Origin: Diplodia intermedia
Taxonomy: Eukaryota > Ascomycota > Dothideomycetes > Botryosphaeriales > Botryosphaeriaceae
Direction of reading: 5' to 3'
DNA: 64,000 nt
Assembly (NCBI GenBank): GCA_021495925.1
Contig: JAKEKT010000097.1
Location: 62,001-126,000 of the forward strand
Part shown: positions 12,583 through 22,626 of the stretch, in pieces
Layout of the letters: the number at the start of each line of letters is the position of its first letter
Numbering within the stretch: the first letter of the stretch is position 1
The notes under the pieces: generated by a model
What the model saw: only the letters and a program-made list of their open reading frames with translations
Databases searched by the model: none
What the model was told of the DNA's origin: nothing
Translations under genes and position numbers: made by a program

Positions 12583-13357
12583 GTTGGGCAGAAGTCGCTG
12601 AGTTGTTGTTGTTGTTTCTGCGTGTTGGTGCTTCAAGCGTGTCGTGTGTGCGGAAGAGCGACCGACAAGTCGATTAAGGACGATTACGGTCGACGGACGC
12701 GGACGGGCCACGCGATGGTCGAAAGGACGAGCTTAGTCTGTGAGGCAGAAACGCGCCTGAAACGGTTCCTGACGAGAAAAGAGAGGATGGAAAGGCCTCT
12801 ATCTTCTCGAACGACGGGATATTAGAAAACGCAAATGCAAAGAAAAGCGGTCGATGTTGTGGGGAGGAGGATGGGTGGGCGAGGGAGAGGTGGTGAGAAG
12901 AGCCTGGGCCCAGTGCTGTGAAATTTTGTAAGGGCCGCAGCAGGAGGCGAAAGCCAGCTGGAAGCGGTTTAGCGCCGCAAACGCTTGAGCGCGACCAGCA
13001 GCGGCGCGACGCTGCGGCTGCCACCCGACGCCGCGCCCAGCCAGTCACCCGTCGCGCTTGTCGGAGGGAGCGGTCAGAACGAGAATCTCACGGCGCCGCC
13101 GACCCTTCCCCAGCCGCCTAAGGCAGCGCGTCCCTGCCGCTCCCGCCGGATGGCTCTGCGCGCCCGGCATTGTGTGCGGCGCGGCCTTTGCTCGGCCGCC
13201 GCCGCTGCTGACTGTCGGCAGCCTCTGATGGGGCGCGGTGCTCCGTCATCGTCATAGCCGCCGTCACATGCGTGTCACTCGTGCAAGGCATCCAGTCGCA
13301 AGCAACTTGATTCTAGCCTACGGTCGCTTCCTGCGCTAGCCGCAGCCCGACCCATCA
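12583..13357. other. ded1 promoter/5' leader and cyclophilin 3' flank
   Basis: Both neighbours are on the minus strand, so this segment is the ded1 5' leader (with a GTT-repeat stretch just upstream of the ATG) followed by GC-rich sequence and the 3' end of the upstream-lying cyclophilin gene. No other gene supported. Confidence 0.5.
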
Positions 13358-14627
13358 TCAAGCCATGGTCTTATCCCACTTTTCAGCCCTGGACGAGTAC
13401 CGCACAAAGAGGAAGACGAGCCCTCCAATGACGCCCAAGCCCATGAACTTCTGCCCAAGGCTCAATCCGGCAGAGGAGCTGCTGATCTCCGCCTTGCTGC
13501 TGTGCTCCTCCTTTACGCTGGGCTCCTCCTCGCCTGCTCCTGCCACGAACTCTGCTGTGCCGAAAGTCGTATCTTGAGGGTTTCGAGTATCAGCCGATGG
13601 TGGAACGGGTGCTGGAAAGGCGCCGTCTAAAGCTCAACATGGATACCTTCTTCAGGGACTTCCAGCTCGCCGCTCTTGGCGATGACCACGTCCACCACAG
13701 GCTTGTCGCCCGGCTTCTTCGCCACATTCTGGACCTTGTCGACGACATCGTAGCCCTCGAGAACCTCGCCGAACACGACGTGGCGGCCATCGAGCCACGA
13801 CGTGATGGCAGTGGTGATGAAGAACTGGCTGCCGTTGGTGTCCTTGCCAGAGTTGGCCATGCCTGTACCTCGTTAGCATTCTGTGCTTGGTACTGGAAGG
13901 GTGTTGCAGCAGTAGATCCATCAGGCACTTTGCAGCAGAACGAAGGCCATCTCGAGTGACGGCAAACCACGAGCTGCTTGATTCGAATGTGCTTGGACCA
14001 CCGACTGCTTGCAACGCTTTGCGTCTGGTCTCGTAGCTTGGCAGGGGCACTCACTCAGAATACCCTTCTTGGTGTGCTTGAGCTTGAAGTTCTCGTCGGG
14101 GAACTTCTGGCCGTAGACGGACTTGCCGCCGGTGCCATCGCCGTTGGTGAAGTCACCACCCTGGATCATGAAGTCCTTGATGACACGGTGGAAGGTAGAG
14201 CCCTCATAGCCGAAACCCTTCTCGCCAGTGGCAAGGGCACTGAGCTATAGTCAGCGATTATGTTCCAAGCTCGCACTGGGCGGCAGGTAAGGATCGTGTC
14301 GTACCGGAAGTTCTCCGCAGTCTGCAGCAGGCCCGCATTAGCAACGTGTCATGGAGCGGGAAAGCAGTAGGACATACCTTGGGAGTGGTCTTGCCGTAGA
14401 GACCAATAGTAATGCGGCCTAGGTCCTCATCGCCGTGCTTGAGGTCGAAGAAAACCTGTGGGGAGCGTCAATGCCCGTACTCGGTGTTTCCTGAGCTTGA
14501 AGCCACATATGCGTACCTTGTGGGTGATCTTGGGGCCCTTGGCGGCCTCCGCGGTCTGGGCGAAGTACACGAAGGTGACGCCCAGGAAGACGAGCAAAGA
14601 AACGAGCAGCTTCTGAAATCCGGCCAT
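13358..14627 (-). CDS. ER cyclophilin B-type peptidyl-prolyl isomerase with C-terminal membrane segment
   Basis: Six exons: 14627-14517, 14455-14378, 14321-14305 (17 nt), 14239-14055, 13862-13647 and 13572-13358. They give 273 residues with consistent phases. Residues 1-29 form a signal peptide (MAGFQKLLVSLLVFLG...AEA). The cyclophilin fold follows, with FHRVIKDFMIQGGDF at 85-99 (catalytic R87), NGSQFFIT and WLDGRHVVFGEV. The last exon adds a Glu/Ser-rich linker and a hydrophobic helix (about 245-259) followed by RYSSRAEK, so the domain would be lumenal and anchored. The final intron (13646-13573, 74 nt) has a GCTGAT branch. If it is retained, the frame ends after EEGIHVEL, giving a 208-residue soluble form with an ER-retrieval-like tail. 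Family role: prolyl isomerisation in secretory protein folding. The last exon has no ATG of its own, which argues that it belongs here. Confidence 0.87.
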
Positions 14628-15091
14628 TGTGAATGGGACTGCAATGGACTGGAAGGGGTGGAGAGGATGGTGGCGGGGAGCTTTTGTAGGTGCGCGGGTG
14701 CCCCAGCGTCCCGCGCACCCTTGAAACGCAAGGGACCGCCCGCATCTGGGCACGCCGCCTGGTGCTGCTCTGCCTCGTCCGATGGAAGTTACGAATCTGA
14801 AGAAACGCTAGTCATCGCGACTGCAACTCGACGTGCTCTGAACGCTTGTTTCAGCAGGAACTCTTGCCCCGGGTTCCCCCGCTGTGCTACGCAACCAGAC
14901 TCTGAAGTGTCAGGTCCTTGTTACCGTGAGACCGGCAACCACTTATTCGATGAAGCTGCACGTGACGCGGAGGTCCCAGAAATTGTTTCCGAGAGCGCCG
15001 CGATGCCTACAATCGCGCGCCTGTCTTCTAGAGCAGAGAGCACCCCGCCGCGACCACCGACCGCCTCCCGTGGAAGCCATTTGCCGCCACA
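14628..15091. promoter_or_regulatory. Bidirectional promoter between cyclophilin and MRPS13
   Basis: The two start codons face away from each other across 464 bp with no other gene. The region must hold both core promoters. I see no clear TATA box; the last 9 bases before the S13 ATG (GCCGCCACA) form a strong Kozak-like context. Confidence 0.5.
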
Positions 15092-15567
15092 ATGGTACCG
15101 CTCGACTTCCCGCATCGCGCAACACAGTGGTGCTGATCAATTGCTGCAGGTCTTCATCCTGGGACTCAACTTCACCGAAGGGTACATGGTCAAGGTATGC
15201 GCGACCTGCCAGCCCGCCTCTCCGCCGCGCCCAACTAACGTGCATCGCCGTGCAGAAAGCCCTCCAGTCCTTCTATGGCATCGGCCCCAGTGTGTCGAAG
15301 CAGGTCATGGGCCGCTTCTTGATACACCAGCGTGCCACCGTCGGCGAGCTCGAAGACAAGCAGCTCCTCGACCTGAACGCCCACCTCTCCACCTTGAAGA
15401 TTGAAAACGACTTGCGCCGCAACCTTGTTGATAACATCACCCGCTTGAGGGAGATGGGCACCTATAGAGGAAGGAGACACGCCATGGGTCTGCCCGTAAG
15501 AGGACAAAGGACAAGGACACAGATCAGCACCGCACGCAAGTTGAACAGGACGGAGCGCAGAGGTTGA
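15092..15567 (+). CDS. Mitochondrial small-subunit ribosomal protein S13 (uS13m, Sws2-like)
   Basis: Three exons (15092-15094, 15150-15194, 15256-15567) give 119 residues. Exon 1 contributes only the ATG; the next two bases are the GT of a 55-nt intron with a GTGCTGAT branch. Exon 2 reads VFILGLNFTEGYMVK and exon 3 begins KALQSFYGIG. The S13 hallmarks are complete: the helix-hairpin near IGPSVSKQVMGRF and the C-terminal RGRRHAMGLPVRGQRTRTQ rRNA-binding tail. The length matches other fungal mitochondrial S13 proteins. An alternative start at 15003 reads through intron 1 in another frame (MPTIARLSSRAES...) and would add an Arg/Ser-rich leader resembling a mitochondrial presequence. I prefer the ATG-only exon because of the Kozak context and the canonical intron. 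Confidence 0.9.
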
Positions 15568-15752
15568 GCAACGATGGCTGGAGTATGTTGTACTGTTTTT
15601 CCTGTCTAGGCATATGGGCGGCGCAATGGAAATGGGAATGCAAGATCGAGATCAATTCTCTAGAAGACTGAGGCGGACGCCATTCACGTGGTGCCCGCAG
15701 CTGAAGTGTAGCGACACGTAGGAGTTGTCTAATCCGGACGCTCTCCGCTACG

Positions 15753-16633
15753 TTACAGGTGTTTCTTGAACCATTGAATTGCCTGCTCCTCAATGCCCTT
15801 TGCAGGAAGTCCCCAGAACCCATCCGAACCCGCAGCAAGTTTAGCTGCATCAACCATGTGGAGCTTTAGCTCCGGAGCCCCCTCTTGAAGTCTGACTTGT
15901 AACTTGGAGTCTCTGTTCATCAGCGTGCAAACCGGAACCGTAAAAACTCGTCCACATTCAATCCTAGCCGCAACCTTGTCGAAAAGGGGTGTGCATAGAA
16001 AGACGGCATCGGTGAAATACCGCTTGGTTGAAGCGAAGTTCACGGCATCGCTGAAGAAGCGCCCAACGCCCATGATTCCAACGCTCGCGGTGCCAGGAAC
16101 TGCGTGCACTGCTCTCATAAAATTGCACATCTTCCATGATAGGGTCAGAGCAAACCAAGAGTCGGACAGTAGGAGACCTGGGAAGCAGTCGGGGTCGACC
16201 CGATCGTCGATTCGTTGTAACCATCTCGGCAGTTTCATGCTGTGCTCATCCAACAATGGAGTATAGCAGGTGAAGCCATGTTCTGCGCATCGCTCAGCTA
16301 GTCTTGTGACGGCAGGCAGTGCAAGACTTCGAGCTGTAGGCAAGGCCCACTTAGAGAATAGCAATGCGGTTCTCCGAGAGAAATAGGCTTACCGCTTACT
16401 AGGAAGACTATCGACCTTCCCGATGATTGTTTCGTCGGCTGAATCACATGCGTTTTGAATATCCCCATCTTGACGGTTTCATGAAAAGATTTGGCCACGA
16501 TCGTGCTCGAGAAATGGCGCTGAGTGGGTGGTACACGATGCCCGCAGTGGTGCAGCGCTGGGATAGAGTCGGACAAGAGCTTTGAAATCGGCCACGATGA
16601 GCGCCGGATGTGGAATCGCGGGGTTATCGACAT
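15753..16633 (-). CDS. Dienelactone-hydrolase-like alpha/beta-hydrolase
   Basis: Two exons (16633-16393, 16333-15753) with a 59-nt intron give 273 residues in phase. The layout resembles the dienelactone hydrolase family: an early strand GRSIVFLVS, then ALPAVTRLAERCAEHGFTCY (the usual LADHYAERGF segment), DAVFLCTPLFDKVAARIECG, and a C-terminal GIEEQAIQWFKKHL helix typical of the family. The usual Cys or Ser nucleophile elbow (GxCxG) is not present; the corresponding stretch reads GIMGVGRFFS. Activity is therefore doubtful and the protein may be a divergent or inactive relative. The start is the first of several in-frame ATGs; M56 (MGIFKTHV, 16468) is an alternative giving 218 residues. It is convergent with the S13 gene 185 bp away. 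Confidence 0.6.
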
Positions 16634-17471
16634 AGTGGGCCCGAGAGAAGTGGCTGGCGTAGTGCCTTCAATGGTGGCTCGAATGTGACTGTGGTCACAG
16701 GCTTTGTTTGGAATCTCGCGATTTTTTTTGATCGGCCCCCCCTCGCACGTGCGGCAACGATATCTTGGCACACAATTCCATGTCAATTGGAAAAGCTTGT
16801 CAAAGCGAGATCAACGTGAGTGGCATGGCCATGAAGTCTATGCCACATCTTTAAATAGGTCGTTCTGGGTAGCTTGACAATCTCGGTCAAAGGCTTGCCA
16901 TATTCCCGTTCTGACCAGCTCCAGCCTCCAGAGGAGGAGAGGCTCCTTTCCCAAGGCCGCAGAAGATTGGGATTTCGGTGGGAGCTATGGCTGACACAAG
17001 CTATTCAAATCCTGCAAGCTACCACCTGAGCCGCACGATGTTTGGATGGGAAGGTCTTCTGGCAACGACTTTTGTAGTACAACCTCGGTAGTTCCACATC
17101 GACAGAAGCAAAGTCGCACACATCACCCGATCTTTGTCATTCGCCATTTTGATTTGACTGTTCGTGCTGATCTCCCGAGTTTGAATGTATGTGATAACAA
17201 GGACTGCAGAATCGCAAGAGAGCATGTGCGCCGGCTTTCACCTGTGCCCATCAAGGTGCTCGATTTTGAAGCAAACTGAGGACTTCAAGGTGCTTCGCCG
17301 CCAACGTCAGACCCATGTAAAAGAGACCCCATCCAGTCCACCGAAGCCAAGTAGGAAGCGACAGTCGAAGTCCGATTTCCAGAGTCCTGCTTCATTCGGT
17401 TTTCTCTCTGCCTCCTTCGTCGTGCTATCTCAATTCCACTATCAACACCTGTTCGGATTCCGGACTCCAAC
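16634..17471. other. Intergenic region between divergent genes
   Basis: Separates the minus-strand hydrolase-like gene from the plus-strand DUF7730-type gene and must carry both promoters. No coding or RNA feature supported. Confidence 0.45.
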
Positions 17472-18740
17472 ATGGCCGATACCATTTTCAAAGGCAGAGC
17501 CGACCCTCTCACAAACATCCGCGATGAGTTTCCCGGCCCGAAATCCAACGACACAAGGACAAGTCCACAAAGCCACACAAGGTACAGCCTTCTCCGAAGC
17601 GGGCCCATCGACCCCCAATACTCCTTCGACCTCTCCCACGAGATTCAGCGCGCCTGGTCAACAGAGCTCACCTGCTGCCCGGACCTGCACGCCACACGGC
17701 CCTCCGATCCTGCCGCCCCGCCGCCTCCTCCCCCTCCCCCCTCCTCCCACCGCCAACCGCTCTCCCACCACCTCGCCTCTCCAGACTCCCTCTACCACTC
17801 CCTGACCTCCCGCCCCGTCTCCCCGCAGCCGCACTCCCCGCTCTTCGCCAGACTGCCGCCCGAGATCCGCGAGCAGATCTTCTCCCACCTCCTCACCCAC
17901 GCGGGCGTCATCCTCTGCGTCGCCGACGGCGGGCTGCCGCCGGCGCCGCGCTACGGGCTGCACCCGGCGGTGCTGGCGACGTGCCGGCGCGCGGCGCTCG
18001 AGGCGCTGCCGGTGCTGTACGGCGGCCGCAACCGCTTCTCCGTGCGCCACATCCCGAACGTGCTGCGGTCGCGGGCGGCGCCGCCGCGCTTCGCGCTGCC
18101 GTGGCCGCGCTGCTTCGCCCTCGTGCGCCGCCTCAACGTCGACGTGCCCGACAAGTTCATCGAGCGCTGGTACCGCGCCGAGTGGAGCGCCGCCCGCGAC
18201 GGCTTCGAGAGCTACGCGCGCGTCACGGGCGCGCTGGTCGCCATGGCGGCGCGCGCCGGCCGCCTGACGCACCTGCAGCTGAGCCTGGTGCGCAACTGCG
18301 CGCTGGAGAGCTACACGTCGTGGGGCCCGTACTTGGCCGGCGACACGCCGCTGATGAGGGCCGTGGAGAGGGATTTCTTGCCGGGCGTGCTCGGTGGCGG
18401 TGGCGGCGGGGCGGGTGGGAGGAGCGCGAGGTTCTTGCTCGTGGTGCCGTGCGGGGCCGGGAGTGCGGCCGGGAGCCCCGAGGCGCAGAGGGCGTTTGAT
18501 GTGTTGAGGCCGGATGCGCCGGCGGTGGTGCATGCGGTGGCCAGGAGCTTGGGGACGCTTCAGAGAACGGCGTGGCTGAACGGGTTGAAGTTGGAGGATA
18601 GTCTCAGGGTGGTGGTCAAAGACAAGGAAGGGGGCGCGGATGGAGTTGTCTGTGAGGAATCAAAAACTGAGATTTTGGTGGACGAAGATGGCCAGTTTGG
18701 AAACGGGGAGAAGAGACGAATAACGCTGGAAGTGTCGTAG
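17472..18740 (+). CDS. DUF7730/F-box-like domain protein
   Basis: A single open frame of 422 residues. The first 120 residues are low-complexity with a run of ten prolines (PPPPPPPPSS region). The recognisable part starts at SPLFARLPPEIREQIFSHLL, an F-box-like helix pair. It continues with LHPAVLATCRRAALEALPVLYGGRNRFSV, the pattern of the fungal DUF7730 family, where a call for a short inherited helix is followed by 'LLxTCRxxxxEALPxLY'. The middle and C-terminal parts are Ala/Arg/Gly-rich with very GC-rich third positions. Function in the family is unknown; a protein-interaction role is inferred from the F-box-like start. The exact start is uncertain because the leader is low-complexity and could contain an intron. 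Confidence 0.7.
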   Translation: MADTIFKGRADPLTNIRDEFPGPKSNDTRTSPQSHTRYSLLRSGPIDPQYSFDLSHEIQRAWSTELTCCPDLHATRPSDPAAPPPPPPPPSSHRQPLSHHLASPDSLYHSLTSRPVSPQPHSPLFARLPPEIREQIFSHLLTHAGVILCVADGGLPPAPRYGLHPAVLATCRRAALEALPVLYGGRNRFSVRHIPNVLRSRAAPPRFALPWPRCFALVRRLNVDVPDKFIERWYRAEWSAARDGFESYARVTGALVAMAARAGRLTHLQLSLVRNCALESYTSWGPYLAGDTPLMRAVERDFLPGVLGGGGGGAGGRSARFLLVVPCGAGSAAGSPEAQRAFDVLRPDAPAVVHAVARSLGTLQRTAWLNGLKLEDSLRVVVKDKEGGADGVVCEESKTEILVDEDGQFGNGEKRRITLEVS

Positions 18741-19149
18741 TGGCGTGCACGCAGAGTACGCATTCGAACAGACAAGGGCTGTAGAAGTGATGGTGCTATT
18801 GAGCTCAAATGGAGTTACAAGTTTTTTTTTTTTAAGCACCGGACATGAAATTTCGTTCCAATCTTGTTGCAAATGTATTTTAGCCAAAAAGACAATGAAA
18901 TGATGGAAACCCAATGACATCAACAACCAGAGACACTAAGAAATGTGCCTCTGGCACAGGGAATTCCATAGTTGATATGGATTGCATTTGCACCCAGAAT
19001 AACCGTTTCCATTTCTCAAATCCAGGAAACGACCAGGCTGACGTGATTCTGCTTCCAGACCAAGATGCATATAGCCAGACAATCAGATTGTGTAGCCTCT
19101 CCAGTGTTGAATCTGGTGAGCACAGTAAATCTTGGGGCGTTGCACAACT
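18741..19149. other. Intergenic region between convergent genes
   Basis: Holds 3' flanks of the DUF7730-type gene and the repeat-containing gene. It includes a T-run near 18822-18832. Nothing else supported. Confidence 0.45.
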
Positions 19150-20947
19150 TCAGTTACCTGGTGATGAGGTCGCGTCGACTTGATTCAGCTCAGATGGCAA
19201 GTGCTCCGTCTCATTAAGCTACGGGATTTAGTGAAAAGCCTCGTCGTAATCTCCAGATTTGCGTGTACTTACTCTGTCAATGTCCGCAAGGATCGAGGTG
19301 AAGTCCACTTCCTTCATTTCGGTGTTTGAGTCTCCCATCACAGGAGAAACGGGTGCATCAGGCCCCACGAAAAGACTTAGGTCATTGTCTGACTTTCCGA
19401 CCTTCACCGCCTGTTCATTTTCCACCTTGGTTGGTGCATCATCGGCTGTGCTGGTGGAGGGTGTTTGACTTGAACATTGTTGTTTCCCATCGGCTTTCTG
19501 TTTCAGATGGAGCAGTTCTCTGAAGTTGTATTGATGATCGACGAGCTTATCCCAGAACTGTGTCCATGCCACGCTTGCTGCGAGCTGGTCCGTTGTCCTG
19601 TACATTTCCTCGATCTCTTCTTCGACCTGTTGTAGCCGAGGTTTGCCATCAAATAGGTCCACGGCGAAGTGAAGATTGCGCCACGCGAAGAGGTATTTCG
19701 GCGCCTCGAAAACCAACTTGGCTTCTTCTCGGGAGAGAGAAGCAACATCGTTTTTCTTGGACATGAAAAACCTGATTCTGCTTCGGAGACTGTTTCTGAC
19801 GATTGGCTTCTTCTGTTCAGTGTTTGTTGCTGGGTCGGTCTTTGTTGCATGCTCAGTTTCCTTGCCGACTGACTTCTTCTGTTCAGTGTTTGTTGCTGGG
19901 TCGGTCTTTGTTGCATGCTCAGTTTTCTTGCCGACTGGCTTATTCTGTTCAGTGTTTGTTGCATGCTCAGGTCTCTTGTCCTGATGGTGGCTTTTCTTCC
20001 CGTGGGAAGATCTCTTGATTGGCTCTGTCGTCGTAACAGGATCGGATGCAGAACTAACCGTTGGTTGAGATCCAGGTTGAGCGTCATGGTGGGAACTATC
20101 GTGGGTGTCGTGGTGAGATCTGCTCTGAGGAGGAGGAGGAGGAGGTGCCATTGTGCTTGGTGCATTTACAGACATCGGGCCATTGGGGTTCGATTGCTGA
20201 TTGACAGGCTCAAGTCCGTTGAGATTAAGTTGCTGGTCTGGAAGCTCAATCCGATTGACACTTCTTTGCTTATCCATAGGGCCCAACCCGCCGAGGTTCG
20301 GTTGCTGACCGGCAGGGGCCAATTCATCGAGGTTTTGTTGCTGATGACACAAAGTCAGTTTCTCCAGGAAATCGCCTGTTACTGATGGGGACCCATACTC
20401 TACCGAACCCATGGAAGAATTCGCCAGCTTCGGCCAACTGTCTCATCGCAATATCAAATCTGGCCGGCGTGTTTAACTTCTGGGCCAAGAGCCACGAAAG
20501 CTTGTGCACAGCCTCTTCTTCCACAAGTTCTTCAACTTCCAGTAACGTACTGTCCGACATGTTGGCGTTGTAAACATCCAATTCACCCATGATGGCAAAT
20601 GGGTTGATGTCGTGACTCGTGAATCTCGTGTTGAGGTAATCCTGGATGCAGATGCGCACAAGTGGATCCCTCGCTGCGTTGTCCCGGTTGCTCCTGATGT
20701 AAGCCCTACGGAAATGCATGTCCGAGGGTTTATTGCAGGGCAGGGCGTTTTCGGGGTTGTACGGGTCGTCGGCGGGCTCGTAACTTTGGCGATTGGACTG
20801 TGTGGCTAGGGCATCTGGCCGAGCAGAAGGGGTAGGTTCAAGTCTTGGACGAACTCTGCGGCATTCGCAGCACGGAGGACTCTGCGAGTCTGTCTGGAAG
20901 AAATCAAAATCAACTCGCATGCAACAGTAGCAGCACAGATGAGGCAT
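19150..20947 (-). CDS. Unrecognised protein with Cys pairs at the N-terminus and two internal repeat arrays
   Basis: Three exons (20947-20399, 20340-19273, 19218-19150) give 561 residues. Intron 1 (58 nt) has GTATGG, an AACTGAC branch and CAG; intron 2 (54 nt) has GTAAGT, CACTAA and TAG. Both introns change or end the naive frame. The N-terminus MPHLCCYCCMRVDFD...PCCECRRVR has two Cys clusters spaced like a small zinc ribbon. Residues about 184-243 hold five imperfect 12-residue units such as QQNLDELAPAGQ and QLNLNGLEPVNQ. Later, about 20-residue Lys/Thr-rich units (EHATKTDPATNTEQKK) repeat two to three times. The C-terminal third contains LFAWRNLHFAVDLFDGKPRL and predicted helices. I do not recognise the family. 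Prolines and a His-rich stretch (SHHDTHDSSHHD) separate the arrays. The first Met is chosen because it precedes the Cys clusters. Confidence 0.6.
19790..19990 (-). repeat. Tandem Lys/Thr-rich coding repeats
   Basis: Two near-identical 60-nt units, plus a partial third, lie inside exon 2 of the repeat-containing gene. On the plus strand they read as recurring TTCTGTTCAGTGTTTGTTGC blocks at about 19809, 19879 and 19945. They encode the TDPATNTEQKK-type units and look like recent in-frame expansion. Confidence 0.75.
20161..20340 (-). repeat. Five imperfect 36-nt coding repeats (12-residue units)
   Basis: Immediately after intron 1 the coding strand has five 36-nt units, each beginning CAA and encoding Q-x-N-L-like dodecamers (QQNLDELAPAGQ, QPNLGGLGPMDK, QRSVNRIELPDQ, QLNLNGLEPVNQ, QSNPNGPMSVNA). 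Divergence between units shows they are older than the Lys/Thr-rich array. Confidence 0.75.
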
Positions 20948-21996
20948 ACTAGTTTTCGCTTGTTGTCCATGATGGACTGGAGCAATTCGGGGTTGGCTGT
21001 GGATGTCTGTAAGAAACAGAACGGAGAGGTGCCGGACGTGTGGCACTGTCTAGAATTTTCTTTTCAACCGTTGGGAGACCTGGAAGTGAACATATGGCCG
21101 TGGTCATGCCCCTGTGGTCCTTGTAAATTGCATCACGTAGACGCAGCTGTTTCAGTGCCCCGGCCATGTCCTAAGTTAAGCTGGGTGCGTTGCCGTCAGT
21201 GGCACAAGGGCAGATTGAACCAAAGCTCAACGGTGGAGAAAATTACTGCTCACAAAATATCCAATGCAAGACTCTACCCAGCAGGCAAACTGCAAGTGCG
21301 TTATTGGTGCGCGCTGCCTGCAGCACTGGGTTGGTACTCTGATTGCTTTTTTCTGCTTTGCAGAACTGCGGGGTCTTTGCCGCTCGCCTCGATGCAGTAC
21401 TACAACCAGTACTTGCCGAACGGACGATGGCGATAGTCGTTGAATGAGTGGCCACGCGAAACGCAAACACAAACATCGCAAATGGGCCCTTACATGCAGC
21501 CGTGAAACATGAGCGTCAACAGGCAACAGCACCGAGCTGCGGACAGGGGTGCTATGCGTCACATCGGTCATGCATATCGTCCCAGCCACATGCTTTCAAG
21601 TTCCGAGATTTCCCGCCATGCAAGTTGAAACGTTGTCAATCTATTATTCTCCTTTTTCCCTTCAAGGCTCCGCTGCAGGAACGGGCTGCGTAACGGCGAT
21701 AACACGCATCGCCTCGACGCGGGAAGAGCATTTGAAGAACGTCAGAAGCAACGTTTGCAACTAAAAACTCACATTACTTTCTCTGGATGGAAGTGCTTTT
21801 TTCTCTGGTTTGCTGAACAACAGACCTTGACATGGCTGCGGTCAAGAGGGAGGTCATGATCGTACTGAAGGGCCTTTTAGCTGAATGATCCGAACAAATC
21901 TGACAGTATCAGACACCCCACAAGCGCTTCTTCGATTTCGAGCACCGAGCACATACCACCCTGCAGTAGACGGGTACAATTCCCAGCCGCCCAGCC
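20948..21996. other. Intergenic region
   Basis: Contains the 5' flank of the repeat-containing gene and the 3' flank of the membrane protein gene. No coding sequence, tRNA or repeat supported. Confidence 0.45.
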
Positions 21997-22626
21997 TCAG
22001 ATCACCTGCCGCCCACCACCACCGAGCCCATCGCGTATCACATCCCACCTCCCCCTCGCCCAATCGCTCTCATTCACCCTCCTCGCCACCTCCCACACCG
22101 CCCACCTCCCCTGCTCCTCCCAAAGCCCCACCACCCGATCCCTCCACAGCATCAAATCCACACCACCACCACCACCACCGCTCGGAAGTCCGCTCCCCTT
22201 CCCACCAGTAGAAGTAGAAGAGTCCGCGCCCCCCCAAACCTGCACCCCCACGCCGACGACCAACCCCACGAAAACGACATTCGAAGCGAACCCGACGACG
22301 CGCTCGGCCGCGCGCGCGACGAGCGCGACGCAGCAGTACGCCGGCCCGCCGACCAGGAGCGTCGCGGCCAGCGCGGCGGCGGCGGAGCAGAAGAGGCTGA
22401 CGGCGACGTGCGCGACGGCGGCGAGGGCGGAGGGGGCGGCCATTGTTGTCGTTCGGCGTCCGTCGTCGGCGGCGGCGTCTGTGGTCGTGTTGTCGACGAC
22501 GGCGACGAAGCCGGTGTTCCAGAAGTTGTTGCCGGTGGTGAGGAGGAAGGTGATGGAGGCGAGGGCGGTGAAGGCGGCGCGGAGGGGGAGCGGGAGCGGG
22601 AGCGGGAGGAGCGATGGGAAGCCCAT
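21997..22626 (-). CDS. Small hypothetical membrane protein
   Basis: A 209-residue open frame starting MGFPSLLPLPLPLPLRAAFT. Hydrophobic segments are seen at about 10-31, 67-90, 92-105 and 112-130, separated by short polar stretches; the last 70 residues are hydrophilic with a Gly run and a Trp-rich amphipathic end. Its composition is Ala/Val-rich and GC-rich, so long overlapping frames exist on both strands; I chose this one because only it yields regularly spaced membrane helices. No family recognised. Treat as a plausible but unproven gene. Confidence 0.45.
   Translation of the reverse strand: MGFPSLLPLPLPLPLRAAFTALASITFLLTTGNNFWNTGFVAVVDNTTTDAAADDGRRTTTMAAPSALAAVAHVAVSLFCSAAAALAATLLVGGPAYCCVALVARAAERVVGFASNVVFVGLVVGVGVQVWGGADSSTSTGGKGSGLPSGGGGGGVDLMLWRDRVVGLWEEQGRWAVWEVARRVNESDWARGRWDVIRDGLGGGGRQVI

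Noticed and set aside
20161..20412. Separate gene starting MGSVEYGSPSV at 20412
   Set aside because: A canonical 58-nt intron (GTATGG, AACTGAC, CAG) joins the upstream frame in phase to the repeat-bearing frame, so one spliced gene explains both.
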